Source: Orbilia blumenaviensis
Lineage: Eukaryota; Ascomycota; Orbiliomycetes; Orbiliales; Orbiliaceae
Reading direction: 5' to 3'
Assembly: GCA_036872755.1 (NCBI GenBank)
Contig: JAVHNS010000001.1
Location: 124,001 to 188,000, forward strand
Length of the DNA: 64,000 nt
The position numbers were made by a program, and so were the translations under genes. Shown here piece by piece: positions 12,709-24,410 of this stretch. The notes under the pieces are model-generated. The model was not told where the DNA came from. It made no database searches and worked only from the letters and a program-made list of their open reading frames with translations. Numbering within the stretch: position 1 is the first letter of the stretch; every line of letters starts with the position of its first letter.

Positions 12709-14187
12709 TTATCTTTGAGTCCATATTTGCTGCTTAACTTCTGGCTTATTTTGTAAGACCTCCTCTATTTCATTCATAATCGCATCTGTAAGTTTTGGAA
12801 TAACTTCCAAGGCCTTGCAGTTCTCCACCAACTGCTCAACCTTTGTTGCACCCAATATTACTGTGGTAACGTTCTTGTTTTTGGCACACCATGCAAGAGC
12901 CAAGGCCGACATCGTGGTTCCCAATTTCTCAGCAATATTTGTTAGCTTCTTAACCTTTTCAATCTTCTCCTGTCCCTCTGGGCTTCGAAGGCGGGTAATT
13001 GTGTCTTTGAAGAACTCTCCTTCTTTTGCGAAACGAGAGTCCTCGGGGATACCATCATTATATTTTCCGGTCAGAATGCCGTAATTGAGAGGAGACCAGA
13101 TCGTTGTGCCGTAGGAGAAGCTGGAGTACAGGGGTGCATATTCATTTTCAAATCGCTCACGGGCGAACATATTGTACTGGGGCCTGGGTTGAGTTATATC
13201 GGTGAGCTGGACAGCCCACAACTGTGAGAAGGGTGGTAAATCTACTTACTGTTCTACAACAGGCGCTATTAGGTTGTATTTTTCGGCAATAGTGGTAGCC
13301 TCCTGAATTTGAGCTGCTGTCCATTCAGACTGGGTTTCAAACATCAGCTCAGACCCCTCGAAGCGATAGAGTTGAATATGGTCACACATACGGTGCCCCA
13401 ATAATATGCGAGATTCAAATGCCTGATTACTTGGGTGAAACTTTCAACAATCTCCTTCATTGGAACATTTGGGTCCATTCGATGGGCAAAAACGACATCA
13501 ACATAGTCGAGCTGTAATCGCTTTAGGGATTGTTTGAGGCCCTCGACAATGTGCTTTTTGGAGAGGCCACGAGTATTTGGCTCTTTCCGGCCCGTTCCAA
13601 AGAAGATCTTCAAATTGAGTTAATTAATAAGGGCACAGAGGTGAGTAAATGATTCAGTGGTAGGTTCCGAACCTTAGTTGAGATTACATATCTGGGGATA
13701 CCGTTAGCTATACCATAATAATATACATTCTTTGCATATAGCATTTGCAAGGTGCATGGGCTTACTCTTCTCTTGGCCAATCTAACTCTTTCAGAGCTTG
13801 ACCCTGCGTATTTATTCGCCATTAGTTCTGGTCCTGAATTGGGGAGCGTCGCCATACCATCGCAATCTCAGATTCTCCCTTGAAATAGCTTTCAGCAGTA
13901 TCGAAATAATTGATGCCATGGTCCCAGGCAGCCTGTAGGCATTCCTTAACTGGATTCCCAGTAACGTGTTTTCCATATGACATCCACCCGCCTATATAAA
14001 AGGTTTGGAGGCATGGTAATCTCAATTAGCGAACGCTGGATGCCATAGCGGTCCGCACGTTTGTTACTGCTTGCGTATGGAACATACCGAGCGAGAAGAT
14101 AGACACCTTCAATCCAGTGGGCCCAAGGTACCGAAATTCCATATTTTTGGGGTCATATTTTGAAACAGGAGATAGTGAGGAAGCCAT
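12709..14187 (-). CDS. aldo-keto reductase, Kv-channel beta-subunit type (AKR6-like)
   Basis: NAD(P)H-dependent oxidoreductase of the aldo-keto reductase superfamily, closest in character to voltage-gated K+ channel beta subunits; soluble, with no signal peptide. Exons on the minus strand: 14187-14088, 13991-13858, 13803-13766, 13691-13673, 13607-13392, 13329-13250, 13183-12709, giving 353 residues, the usual size. The catalytic tetrad is visible: Asp and Tyr in FDTAESY, Lys in VISTK and His in FAHRMD. The C-terminal cofactor region has [12 protein letters not shown] chose the ATG at 14187 ([14 protein letters not shown]) because homologs start close to the [10 protein letters not shown] strand. 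An in-frame ATG at 14289 would add 34 basic, Ser-rich residues and could encode an organellar form. Exon 4 is a 19-bp microexon. The physiological substrate is unknown. Confidence 0.9.
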
Positions 14188-14289
14188 TGCAATTGATTGC
14201 CAGTTCGTTCGCGAAAGGCTCTGGATTTTGATATGTTGTCGGGCCCGCGATGATAGTTGGAGTATTCCTCTGGCAGATGAGAGATTCAT

Positions 14290-16786
14290 ACAGCCACGGT
14301 GCCAGTTAATGTGGTTTCGTTGTGTCGTCCTCTCGCTCGAAATTCAATTCTGCAATCAGTCTTTAGATTTATAATAGAAAAGTGGAGTCTTCGGTTGTCG
14401 GCTTTTGCAAGATTCTGTTTAGTCAGCAACAATGCCAGCGGTTGCTCGTACTCCATAGTCAGCGTGCTTTATTGGGCATGGTGTATTATTTTTCCGGTGC
14501 TCTGGCGGGTTGGATTGCGCCGGCAGCGCGGTTGGTGTTTGACAAGGTTGACATCATCTCAAATCGAATTAGTCAGCTATATTGTCCCGGTTGTTGACGG
14601 TTCCCAGCGCATAGTTAAACCAAGCTGGCGGACCTTAGTCTTGTAAGCTGAAAACCGCAAAATCCTAATGGCGATTCCTTCAAAATTTTGCCTGCGTGGG
14701 GCCACATATTCTCTTTTTATTAAGATTAATTAATATAAATAGGGTGCTGTCGGCGACGCGACCATGTCAACCGAAGATCGGAGTTGTTGTTGGAATAAAT
14801 ATATATGTTTCCCGTGGCGCATGGCCATGGTGTAATATTATATATTATGCAATGCCGTGCGGCCGTGGCATTGGCTTGAAGGTGTCCTCATTGGCTTGCA
14901 AAATGGAAATACCTATAAGGGGCAGTTCCTCTGCATTTGATGATGATTTTGTAGAACCTATTTAATGGATCATTTTGGTTGCGTACAGTCCAAATTTTCG
15001 TGGCTCGCCCGGTTGGTAACTGGTTAGGCGTTAACCGACCACGGATCAATCCAGATAACCAACCCTGTTATTGTGCAGGCAAAGTTAACGGGGTGATTTA
15101 CTCAACTGCACGTCTAGTGATGACTTTGAGGATAGGAATATAACGATCTAGGAGCCATGACCGGATTCTGCACTGACACGCCAACGACTTCATTTGATAG
15201 CGTCCGGATTAAAATGACAGTTGTTGTATGGGTAGGGTTCCCAGAATCAACCACATGGCAAATTGATGACAGCTCAAGAGCTCTAGTAGTTGTGTAAATG
15301 TGGAGCCTTATGCTTGCAAATCCAATAACTTGACCGACTTTCGAAGGAGCATGCTTCTTTGTGCTACCGAGACACAAACCATGTGGATTGAGACAGACAC
15401 ACAAGTGGTCTAGGTAACTCTAACCAAACAGAGTGTCTGACCTGCGGCTGAGGGGCAAGCTGGATACATGTAGTTATACCTCGAATGGTGCAGAGGCAGG
15501 TTCTCAAGATAAGCGTCTCTGAATACTGCAACGTTGGACTGGTTTTAGTGGCTCTAGAATAGAGAAGCCATTTGTGCGAAAAGTTGCATATCTGCATCTG
15601 GGCGGGATATTCCCAGTAACTCAGAACGAGTAGGAGTGCTTGGGTGCGCTTGACTCCATGCATGCGCTGATGTTCTAATATGCCGTGTATTCTCGCGTTC
15701 TTATCTTTTGTTCTGTCCGATTGCGATTTCTCTCCTCTTTCTCTTCTGTTATTATTATTATTATTTTTTTATTTTTTTTGCACGGGACAGATATGCCCAG
15801 GCCTTGGGTGCAAGTGGCTCTAGCGCTAGTGTATGCCAAACCTTTCTTGTAATTCCAGCTTGACTTAACTTTGATCGGGAATATCTGGATTTTGGAGTTT
15901 TCTGGCCCGCCTTCGGCTAGTTGGTGGACCTTTTTTCAGGGACCTAAGTCTTAGGGAAGCTTCTTTCGACACGACGCCGCACTCTAAACTAAAACTCAGA
16001 ATCCTTTGGACCGCGGGCTTTGAGCGTATGTTACACTGACCCAGCTTTAATCAAACGTTATTTGTAGTCGGAATCCGGAAACCCCAGTTTTTTTTTTTTT
16101 CCTTCGGGATTGGACAATTGGCTTGGAATGGACGCGAAAACCCAGGCAACTGGGCGTAAATTTCCGTTGATGGTGTGTTTGGAGATTGAGCCGGCGGTCA
16201 GGGGAATCGGCTGCAGATGCAGTGCGATATTTTTGTTCACAGCCTGGGCCATATTCCGGAAAGCCTGCCATGTGGTGTTTGTCATGCAACCCCATTTGGT
16301 AGAAAAAGCTAGGTTGCTGCCATTGAGATCCACATGGCAGATGGGATGGGTGTAAGTATGCCGGGTTGACTACATGCTTTTGGGATATGAACCACTTCGA
16401 AATCATGGCTGACGAGATGGGCTCCTACGTATGTACTTAGCGCCATGATCATTTTGAGCGGGATTTTGCGAAGTGATCGAGATTGCTAATCTGTATGCTA
16501 AAATACTTGATTGGATCCATGGAGCCTGGCGTAATCGGCAACTTTGAAAACTGGCAGGAAGGCACGCGTGGGGGCGCTCCATATGCGCCCCGAGCGAAGT
16601 AATCTCTCTTTATGCATATATATAAAAGGGAATACTAGTATGCTGGAGGCTGAGCTGTTCACTTTTGTCCGACGGAATCGCAAGGTCTGTATATATAATA
16701 TCGCAGGAACGATAACAGATGGCGGGTAGCTGCAATGTTATCAGGACATATCACATTAATGCATTGTGTCCTGCGATCAATCCAGG
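14290..16786. other. intergenic region without supported genes
   Basis: Only short overlapping frames on both strands, none with domains or convincing splice structure. T-rich runs occur near 15753-15780 and 16090-16102. Confidence 0.4.
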
Positions 16787-17682
16787 TTATCCTGCGCCCA
16801 CATATAATATTTGGCGCATAGGGATTTTCATATCGAGGAAGTGCGTGTGGGCGTCAACATATATGCATAGTCTCTCAATGGCGATGTTGAGCTTTTCGAG
16901 CTCCGCGATCCGTGACTGTACCTGGAACCCCTTACTTTCTCGACGCAAGCGGCAAAGGAGTCCCTCGCCAAGTACAGTGCGCGAAAATTTATGATACTCA
17001 GCGGCTGATTTATATCCAGCCTGCAATCACCAAGATCACCTTCAAGCCCTTGGCCGACCTTGGGCAGAGAAATCATAGGTAGTGCTTTGAACTGCTGATC
17101 TCCCGTCCCTTGGCGAATGTCCTGTGCAACAGTGAGCGACAGGTATCCTGGAAGTTTTATTTGCACCATCGGACCGTATCTTCCAAAATTTAAAACTTAA
17201 CCTGGTGGTGTCGACAACTCACGATCTGAGACTCGATTCTCGTGTCTACAGATATAGGGCTTGACCCTTGCTTGATAAGTAAATTTTCGCTTGATATGAG
17301 CCTCAACAGATCTCTTTGTGGGCTCAGTTATTACCTGTGATGCGATTGTGACATGACATGTGCGTCCCATGTCAAAACGTATCCCAAAAATGATGTATGC
17401 AAACTTTGTGCTCTCGGTACATGTTGCCCGGTCCAAACCAGGAAGGGGTACGACTAATGCAGTCTCAAAATTTTGAGCGTTGATACCAAATCTTGCAGAA
17501 AGCACCAAATTTGGAATCATTGGTGACTTAAGCTGCTTCACCCGATTGAACAATTTTGTACGGCTGATATCAACATCTTTTCCACACTTGGGCTCGGCGT
17601 TCTGGGCAAGGTTACTCTTTGGTCCCGCCCCTAACAAAGGCATGGGTGCGCTGGTCCAGGACCCCGGGCGCATGTCAACCAA
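16787..17682 (-). CDS. tentative hypothetical protein, possibly three exons
   Basis: Weakly supported. A frame from 17682 encodes about 153 residues. A GTGAGT donor at 17222 can be joined to an acceptor before 17147, keeping a frame rich in ordinary residues (YLSLTVAQDIRQG). A third segment, 17020-16787, follows a TTGCAG acceptor and reads AGYKSAAEYHKF to a natural stop. It includes a Leu/Glu-rich stretch (RIAELEKLNIAIERL) that could be helical. The second intron would be only 38 bp, short for a fungus, so the model may be wrong. No signal peptide, membrane segment or known motif is seen. It could be a real lineage-specific gene, a decayed one or chance. Confidence 0.25.
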
Positions 17683-17943
17683 AGATGCAGCAGCCCCATA
17701 AACACATTACTTTTTCATCATGCCTTTGCCTATATTCCATTGACACAATCGTTTAATTTGGTTTTGGGAATGGCTCTTTTCGGAAAGCCCTAGTAGACTC
17801 GCCAAGGGTATGCATCTAAAATCTACCCTTTCCCTATCGCCTTTCATCAGCTCTCTTTGTTGAGCATCTTTCACCATTCGTTCGTTCAGGTGGATTAGCC
17901 ATCAGTGGAGGACTGGAGCGTCAATTGGCTGTCAGTTTCTTTC

Positions 17944-17961
17944 TTTTTTTTTTTTTTTTTT
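17944..17961. repeat. T homopolymer (18 T) upstream of the WSC gene
   Basis: The run lies in a pyrimidine-rich stretch about 290 bp before the start codon at 18248. Such CT-rich leaders are common upstream of well-expressed fungal genes, so it may belong to the promoter or 5' UTR. Confidence 0.6.
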
Positions 17962-18247
17962 CCCTTCTAATCTGCGGCTGAGGTGTTTGTATAAACCTTT
18001 AGTGTTCCCATCCTTTCTTAATATTCCTTCTCCGACTTTCCAGACTTTTACTCAGGGCTTTGGTCAGGTGGAATCACAACTACCTGCACGGTCAGATCTA
18101 CGGATCTCGAGGTTGTAGTCGCACGAAGGTATTCTTAGATATATATTCTTATATATCCGGCACACTCGTTACCGATCTCCAACATTCGCTTTTTTTTCCC
18201 CTTGGTTTTACCAACTTTCGCCTTTCAGGCGTCGATATCCGGTCAAT

Positions 18248-21200
18248 ATGTTCTCTCTTAAGAGGCTTGCCTTGCTGGCGACATGCCTCCTACCTTACCT
18301 GGTCAATGCGGGCGGCGCACCGACAGATTCCTACCGAGATGCGGACGAGATGCAGTCAAGTTATTTGGACAACCACAACATGGACCCGGCAATTGTTGGT
18401 AGTGCGGCATTTGGTATGCTGTGGTCGAAGAACTACAAGCCTGGAGAAAAGTTCTTTGCGAAGCCTCTCATTTTCACGTCCAGCAAAGGATTGAATGGCA
18501 ATAAACCGGTCGTCATCCTGTGCTCTGCACTGAATAACATTTACATCGAGGATGCAAAGAATGGTGGAACAATTCCCACTCTAAAGCAACGAAACGTGGG
18601 TGCAGCATTCACTCAGGCTGATGCCGACAATTGCCCCGATCTTGGAGGCCCCGCTGGTATTATTGGAACGCCGGTTCTCGAACCAAACTCGGAGATCATG
18701 TACTTCTTCAGCAAATCGTATGCCGATATTAGTGGTGCAACTCAAGGCACGGCTAACGGAAAATATCGATTCCATGCCGTTGACATCAACAGTCCCACGC
18801 TGGATGATTTGCCGGGCTACCCAATTATGATTGATGGCTCGACTGCTGACAACGACCCGGGGATCCACTTCTTTGGTGGGGTACAATTGCAGCGACCTTC
18901 TTTACTCATGAAGAACGGTATAGTATACGGTGGTTTTGGATCGGTGAGTCCCATCATTCTCTAGTCTGGGGGTTTTGACTTGGGGAAGGAGGAATTAGAT
19001 GTTCCTGCGCGATCAGATCGATGGCCTGATTTCGGACTTGGGGTGCCGAAACATTGCGCGTCGTTAGCGTGTAATGCAAGGGCAGTTCGATGCCGAGGCC
19101 TAGGAACTACCATTTAGGCTGAAATTTGGAACTCAGACTTGGCCCACTAAATGGCTGATAGCCTCCTCCCCACTTTGGAAATGCCACCTTCTCAACGCAA
19201 CATCTATGCATTTTTGACTAACGAATTACAATTGTCTAGCACTGTGACAAATGGAACTTCACCGGAGCTGTCATCGGCATCAACGTTGCAGAAAAACGTA
19301 TTGTAACGTACTTCTCCACAGAGATCAGACCATGGTTACTTCCAGGCGGCCTCAATGATTGGGCTCAAAGTTCCGGACAAGGCGGTATTTGGATGGGTGG
19401 TTGTGGCCTTTCCTCAGACAGTGGCAGTAGATTCTTCTTCACCACCGGTAACGGAAAGGGGAAACAGGCACAGAAGGGGCAAAGCCTCAACGGTAAATCT
19501 GTTAAGCTAGCCACTTTGGGAGAAGCCGTCGTCAATCTTAGAATCGGTAGCGATGGCCAACTCGAACTCCAAGATTGGTTTCAACCGTACGACTACGCCT
19601 TGTTCGACAACAATGATGAAGATTTGGGTTCTGCCGGTCTTATGTTACTTGACACTAATACTTTCAAAGGTACTGGCGTGAGCAAAATGGCCATTACTTA
19701 CGGCAAGAACGCATATGTGAGTATTAATTAACTGCTCGCCCAGTCAATGTTTTAATTAAACTTGTAAGGGCACCTATTAACGTTGTAATGAATCATTTTG
19801 CATAGATGTATGTCCTAAATGCCGATAACCTAGGTGGTTATGGTAATGGTCCTGGCGGTGGCGATGGCGTCATCCAGACCATCAATACTGGTGCCTCGAC
19901 TTTTGGAGGATCAGGGTCCTATCCTCTCGATGGTGGTTACATTTATTTTGTTCCATCAACAACCCCCATCCAAGCCTACAAACTTGGCTTCAAGGCAGAT
20001 GGCACACCACAGTTTTCATTCGCTGGCGCTAGCGTAGATAAAATCAGTGGTCGTATTGGACCTCCAACCATCACTTCCTACAAAGGTCAACCAGGTACCG
20101 GTATTGTCTGGGTCGCTGATAACAATGCGGGTCTAGTTGCATTCAAAGCTGTTCCTGAAAACGGTGTCTTGGTTAAACTTAACACCCCAGCCACGGGCGG
20201 CTTGAACAAGTTCCAGCGTCCAGCTTTTGGAGACGGTACAGTTTACGTTTCCACCTCGGGCGGAAAGGTCATGTGCTTGGGTAGCCCGGTCAATTTGCCC
20301 CTGAACTGCACAGGTATCGACTTTGGAGACGTCCCCTTCGGTAACACAAAGGTTGGAACTGTTACTTGCCAGACCACGACCAGTTTGAAGGTCAACCATA
20401 TTGTGCTTGGAGACGGTCCATACACAGCCGACAATGGCACATTGCCAACAGCTCAGCTTGCTGCTGGAGCGTCGTTCTCCTTCCAAGTGACCTGGAACGT
20501 CCCACATGATTCTCCTGGGATCAGGACATCCACGGTTACGATCAATGTTACCCCGGCTGTCGTAAACCAGTTCACAAACAACGTTCCCGTTGGCCTCAAA
20601 GGCAACGTAGTGAGTGAGGGAGCATTTGTCACGATTTCCCCGGTTCATTATTCATTCAGTCCCATCATTGTCGGAACTCCTTCTGAACCCGAGGGCCAAG
20701 CCGGTACGTTCCAACTCGGAAACGCTGGTCTCGAGTCGCTCCAAATCCTTGGCTATTACTATTCGGAAGATGGTGAAACATATCACAACATCACCACCAA
20801 CAGTACGAATCCGACTTACAAGATTGTCGGAACGGGATTCAATGTCGAAGCGGACTCATTGCCTTCGATTGGAAGTACTGTGGCCCCAGGCTCACAAACA
20901 ACAATCGCTATGCACTTTTATGCGGTAAATGGACAGTCTTCCGATTATGGGACTGCCTTCTTTATCTCAACCAATGGTGGTATCGGTCGTATTACATTGT
21001 CGGGAACCGCCTCCGCATCGCCAAAGGCCGAAGTCGCGGTTGCTACACCCGAAGGTTTCTGGAATCTAAATTGGCGTGACACACACGATTTCCATGAACT
21101 TGAAGCTGTTGCAGGAAATGTTGCCATTCGCACTATGAGGGTTTGCAATAGAGGTGGCAGCGCCTTGGCCGTCACTAAATCTAAGCCCGTCTCCACTACC

Positions 21201-22955
21201 TATCTCTACGCGGATATTGAAACCGTTTTCCCCGAAGGTTTACAAATCGCACCAAACGAGTGTGCATACGGAAATGTTAGCTTCACACCTGGTATTTCCT
21301 ACATTAACACCCAGCCTAGGGTAGTCACTGGCGCATTTGTTCTCAACTTCAACGATGAGACCTGGGGCGGTGAAAACTTTGTCAACTTCCAGGGAACTAT
21401 CATGCCCCGACAGCTTGGTCCTCTTAACGGTGTCTTAGCTCTCTACCAATTCGCAGGTTGCTATAAAGATTCCACTTGCGGTGCGTCGGGTACTTCTCGT
21501 TGCTTCCAGCAAGCCGGCAGCTCGGACACGAACGATGCTTCAGAATGCATTGCTAAGTGTAAAGCCCTCGGAAAACCCATCGCTGCGACTCAATATACAA
21601 GAGAGTGCTGGTGTGGATTTACCATGCCGCCGCGATCTGCTCCAAGTTTCATCGATGCCAATGGGTTCCAGTCCAAGTGCAACTATGTCTGCCCCGCGGA
21701 CAGGACCAATCCGCTTCAGTTCTGTGGTGGTACAGGGACACTTATGAACGTCTATTACGACATGACTCAGATTTCCATTACAACTTCAAGTACCACTACC
21801 ACAATGAGTTCAACTACATCATCTTCGCAAACCACAACTTCTTCGGTTGTCGTTACCACTACAACGTCGTCAGTCGTTACTACTACTGCCACTACCACCA
21901 CTACGACGACTACTACTACAACAGCACCCCCACCGCCAGCTTCGACTGTACACAATCCTGGAAATGTCAACTATACTTGGGTTGGTTGTGTTAGTGAGCC
22001 CGCTACCGGGCGCGCTATGGCTGGTGGCCAAGTTCTTGGAAGCGAGTCCTCCACAATGACTGTCAAGCGCTGCCTCGAGTTTTGTTATCCTAAGGTGTGG
22101 GTGGGTCTACAGTATGGAGGTGAATGCTGGTGTTCTTCAGGCCCAGTCAATTTCGGCGATACGCTTCCTACGACTCAATGCAGCACTCTCTGCAAGGGAA
22201 ATACAACTGAATACTGTGGTGCTGGTAGGAAGTTCGATCTTTACCAGTTGAAAGCCAGCCTGTCATCGAGCTCTACTACTACAACGACCACCACGACAAC
22301 CACCACGACAACCACCCCTGTGGTTGTGACGACTCCTTCCACGACTCCTTCCACTACTCTTTCCACGACTCCTTCCACTACTCCTTCCACTACTCCTTCC
22401 ACTACTCCTTCCACTACCCCATCAACGACACCATCTACTACACCATCTACTACACCGTCTACCACCCCATCAACAACCCCATCGACGACGCCGTCTACTA
22501 CCCCATCGACGACTCCTCCAACAACCGTCCCTAGTACAACATTTATCTCCACGACGATATCATCAGTTTCAGCTTCCACTACTTACGCATTTGGTTACTA
22601 TTCCCTTGGCTGTTACACCGAATTCCCAGCCCCTACTAAGCACGAGCTTCTGAAACTCGTGGCCAATGACACTATGAACGTTGAAGTTTGTCTCCAGGTC
22701 GCCAAGGCCAAAAACTACAACTATGCTGGTTTGGAATACGGCCGAGAATGTTGGGGCACCAGCATGTCGACTACACCTCTTATTGCACCCACTAGTGGAA
22801 CAGCTGCCTGCACCATCAAGTGCGTGGGTAATACAACCCAATCTTGCGGTGGCCGAAACATGTTAAATCTGTACTATTCCCCTTCTGCTACGGCTACTCC
22901 GCTCCGAAAGAAGCGTGCCCCAAGGCAGTACGGTGATTATGGAGCCGATGACTAG
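18248..22955 (+). CDS. large secreted WSC-domain protein with N-terminal propeller-like region
   Basis: Exons 18248-18943, 19240-19716 and 19806-22955, giving 1440 residues. A signal peptide (about 1-21, ending LVNA) precedes about 500 residues with beta-propeller/PQQ-like character (repeated GGTV/GIVW-type strands, for example TGIVWVADNNAGLVAF). Next come Ig-like segments of the ASPM/choice-of-anchor-D type (IDFGDVPFGNTKVGTVTC). Three WSC modules follow, starting near FAGCYKDSTC, WVGCVSEPATG and LGCYTEFPAP; each has the RECWC/GECWC/RECWG-type core, the third with Gly for Cys. Thr/Ser-rich linkers separate them. The C-terminus is short and basic with no GPI signal, so the product is probably wall-bound or extracellular, binding glucan. 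The layout resembles fungal WSC proteins with sugar-oxidase-like heads; catalytic function is not evident. Confidence 0.88.
22329..22520 (+). repeat. 12-bp minisatellite encoding Thr-Thr-Pro-Ser, 16 units
   Basis: Sixteen 12-base units encode TTPS (one TTLS, last TTPP) in the linker between WSC modules 2 and 3. Synonymous changes between units (tcc/tca/tct for Ser, act/acg/aca for Thr) show the array is not freshly amplified throughout. The product is a stiff, probably O-mannosylated spacer whose length may vary between strains. Confidence 0.9.
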
Positions 22956-23454
22956 ACGATTTCTGTAATAAAGTGTTCTTTTCTCGTTTGGAGTTTGGCC
23001 TTTGGTTGTTTTGACCTTTATACCCTTATAATATCTTTGGAATATCATATTATCGCTGTTCGAAAACTCTCTTAATGTTTGGTCAACATCACCTTAATCC
23101 CCATAACCTGTATTGATTTTATTATGCACCTTTCCCGGGGCTACTGTCAGTGAGTTTTTAATGAGTTTAGATTCTGTTGAAGGCCCTTCCGTCGGGGTTA
23201 ATTGGTTTTGGAAGCCCTTGCAATCTGGGCCTATTCAGGGTGGATAATGTATCGACGAAATGATAAACGTATTCAAATTTCAAACTAAATGTAATTCTTT
23301 TCCCATCGGAATTCCAATTTGGCATATGAATCTCAAATTAATCGGCGAGTCCTTCGTATCGGGTGAATATATTAAGCAGCTTGCCCACATCAAATCTCCG
23401 AATTTTGAGTTAATTACAAGATACAAAGATTGTAATCCAGAAGTTCTATACCAC
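22956..23454. other. convergent intergenic spacer
   Basis: Separates the 3' ends of the WSC gene (plus) and the secreted hypothetical gene (minus). Nothing beyond likely 3' UTR sequence is seen; an AATAAA-like TAATAAAG occurs just after the WSC stop, near 22966. Confidence 0.4.
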
Positions 23455-24410
23455 TTAACCACCGGTGAGAGCCCCTCCTATACCTCCTATGAGTAACGAA
23501 GCTGTGAGCTCGGCAAGAAGGCTGACGCATTCTTGTGCTCCTGTTGTCACGGACTGAAGATCATTAATCGCTCCCAGCATAGTAAATAGGGCTTTTGTTC
23601 TGAATATCTTTTGAAAGCCGTCCTCAGTAAGGTCTTGCGCTCTTCCGTCAAATGCCCTCGGGGCAATACCGCCTTCGAGAATACGATCGAGGTCCTAAGA
23701 TTAAGGATGCCCATTATTAGCGGGAGCCCAGCTATGGTTGTCCAGCAAACTAAGAAACAATAATAAATATATACGTGGACCACATCGACATAATTCCAGG
23801 AATAGCGTACCACCCATGAGTCCAGTATACTCGTGACTGTAAGTTCGATACCTTGGACTGCTGCTGGCGTCATAGTACCGCCATAGACTGCATCATAGGT
23901 TTTACTATTGGTATCCGCGAGAATAAAGCATGCCTGCTTCCTAATTTCCTTTAGCGCGAAAGATAATGCGTTGTTGAGTTTGAAATAATTGTCGTTAAAA
24001 GCATCCCATGAAACCGGCGACACTCCATTGGGCGGAGTTGCGGTGATTCCTGAGCGCAGTTGGGGATACCGGATAGAAAGTTGTCGGAACGATTCCTGTA
24101 TAAGATCAACCATAATCTTGTCTCTTGCAGGGCAAACAGAACCTGATCCTTCGAGTTTATCAGTAGCCATTGAGATACATCCCAGTTTGATGTTGTTCAG
24201 TTTTGCCCCGATCTGATACCCTAGCTCATCGAACGCGGCCCTAACGAGAGTCAAATCTTCAAGATTTCTGGGGTAGAAGGGAGACAGGGTATTCTGGCGA
24301 GGCAATATCTGAGTAGTATTAATATTTCCGATGTCCCTGGAAGTGCCCGCTTTGAAGAGAGCTACTCCACTAAGGATAGCATAATGTACAGTAGTTAGGA
24401 GTTTCATCAT
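23455..24410 (-). CDS. secreted hypothetical protein, family not recognised
   Basis: Exons on the minus strand: 24410-23811 and 23694-23455, giving 279 residues. The second exon joins cleanly in frame after a GTACGC donor and a TTAG acceptor. The start MMKLLTTVHYAIL gives a good signal peptide (to about residue 24). The mature part is alpha-helical in character, with two Cys near each other (LGCISM..., GSVCPARDK), a later KQACFILAD, and a Cys in the final exon (GAQECVSLLAELTAS). It ends in a Gly-rich hydrophobic tail (LLIGGIGGALTGG). Four Cys could make two disulfides. I cannot name a family; a secreted helical protein or effector candidate is possible. An upstream in-frame ATG at 24440 would spoil the signal peptide. 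Confidence 0.7.

Noticed and set aside
20133..20648. 171-codon minus-strand frame
   Set aside because: Lies inside the third exon of the WSC gene; a shadow frame.
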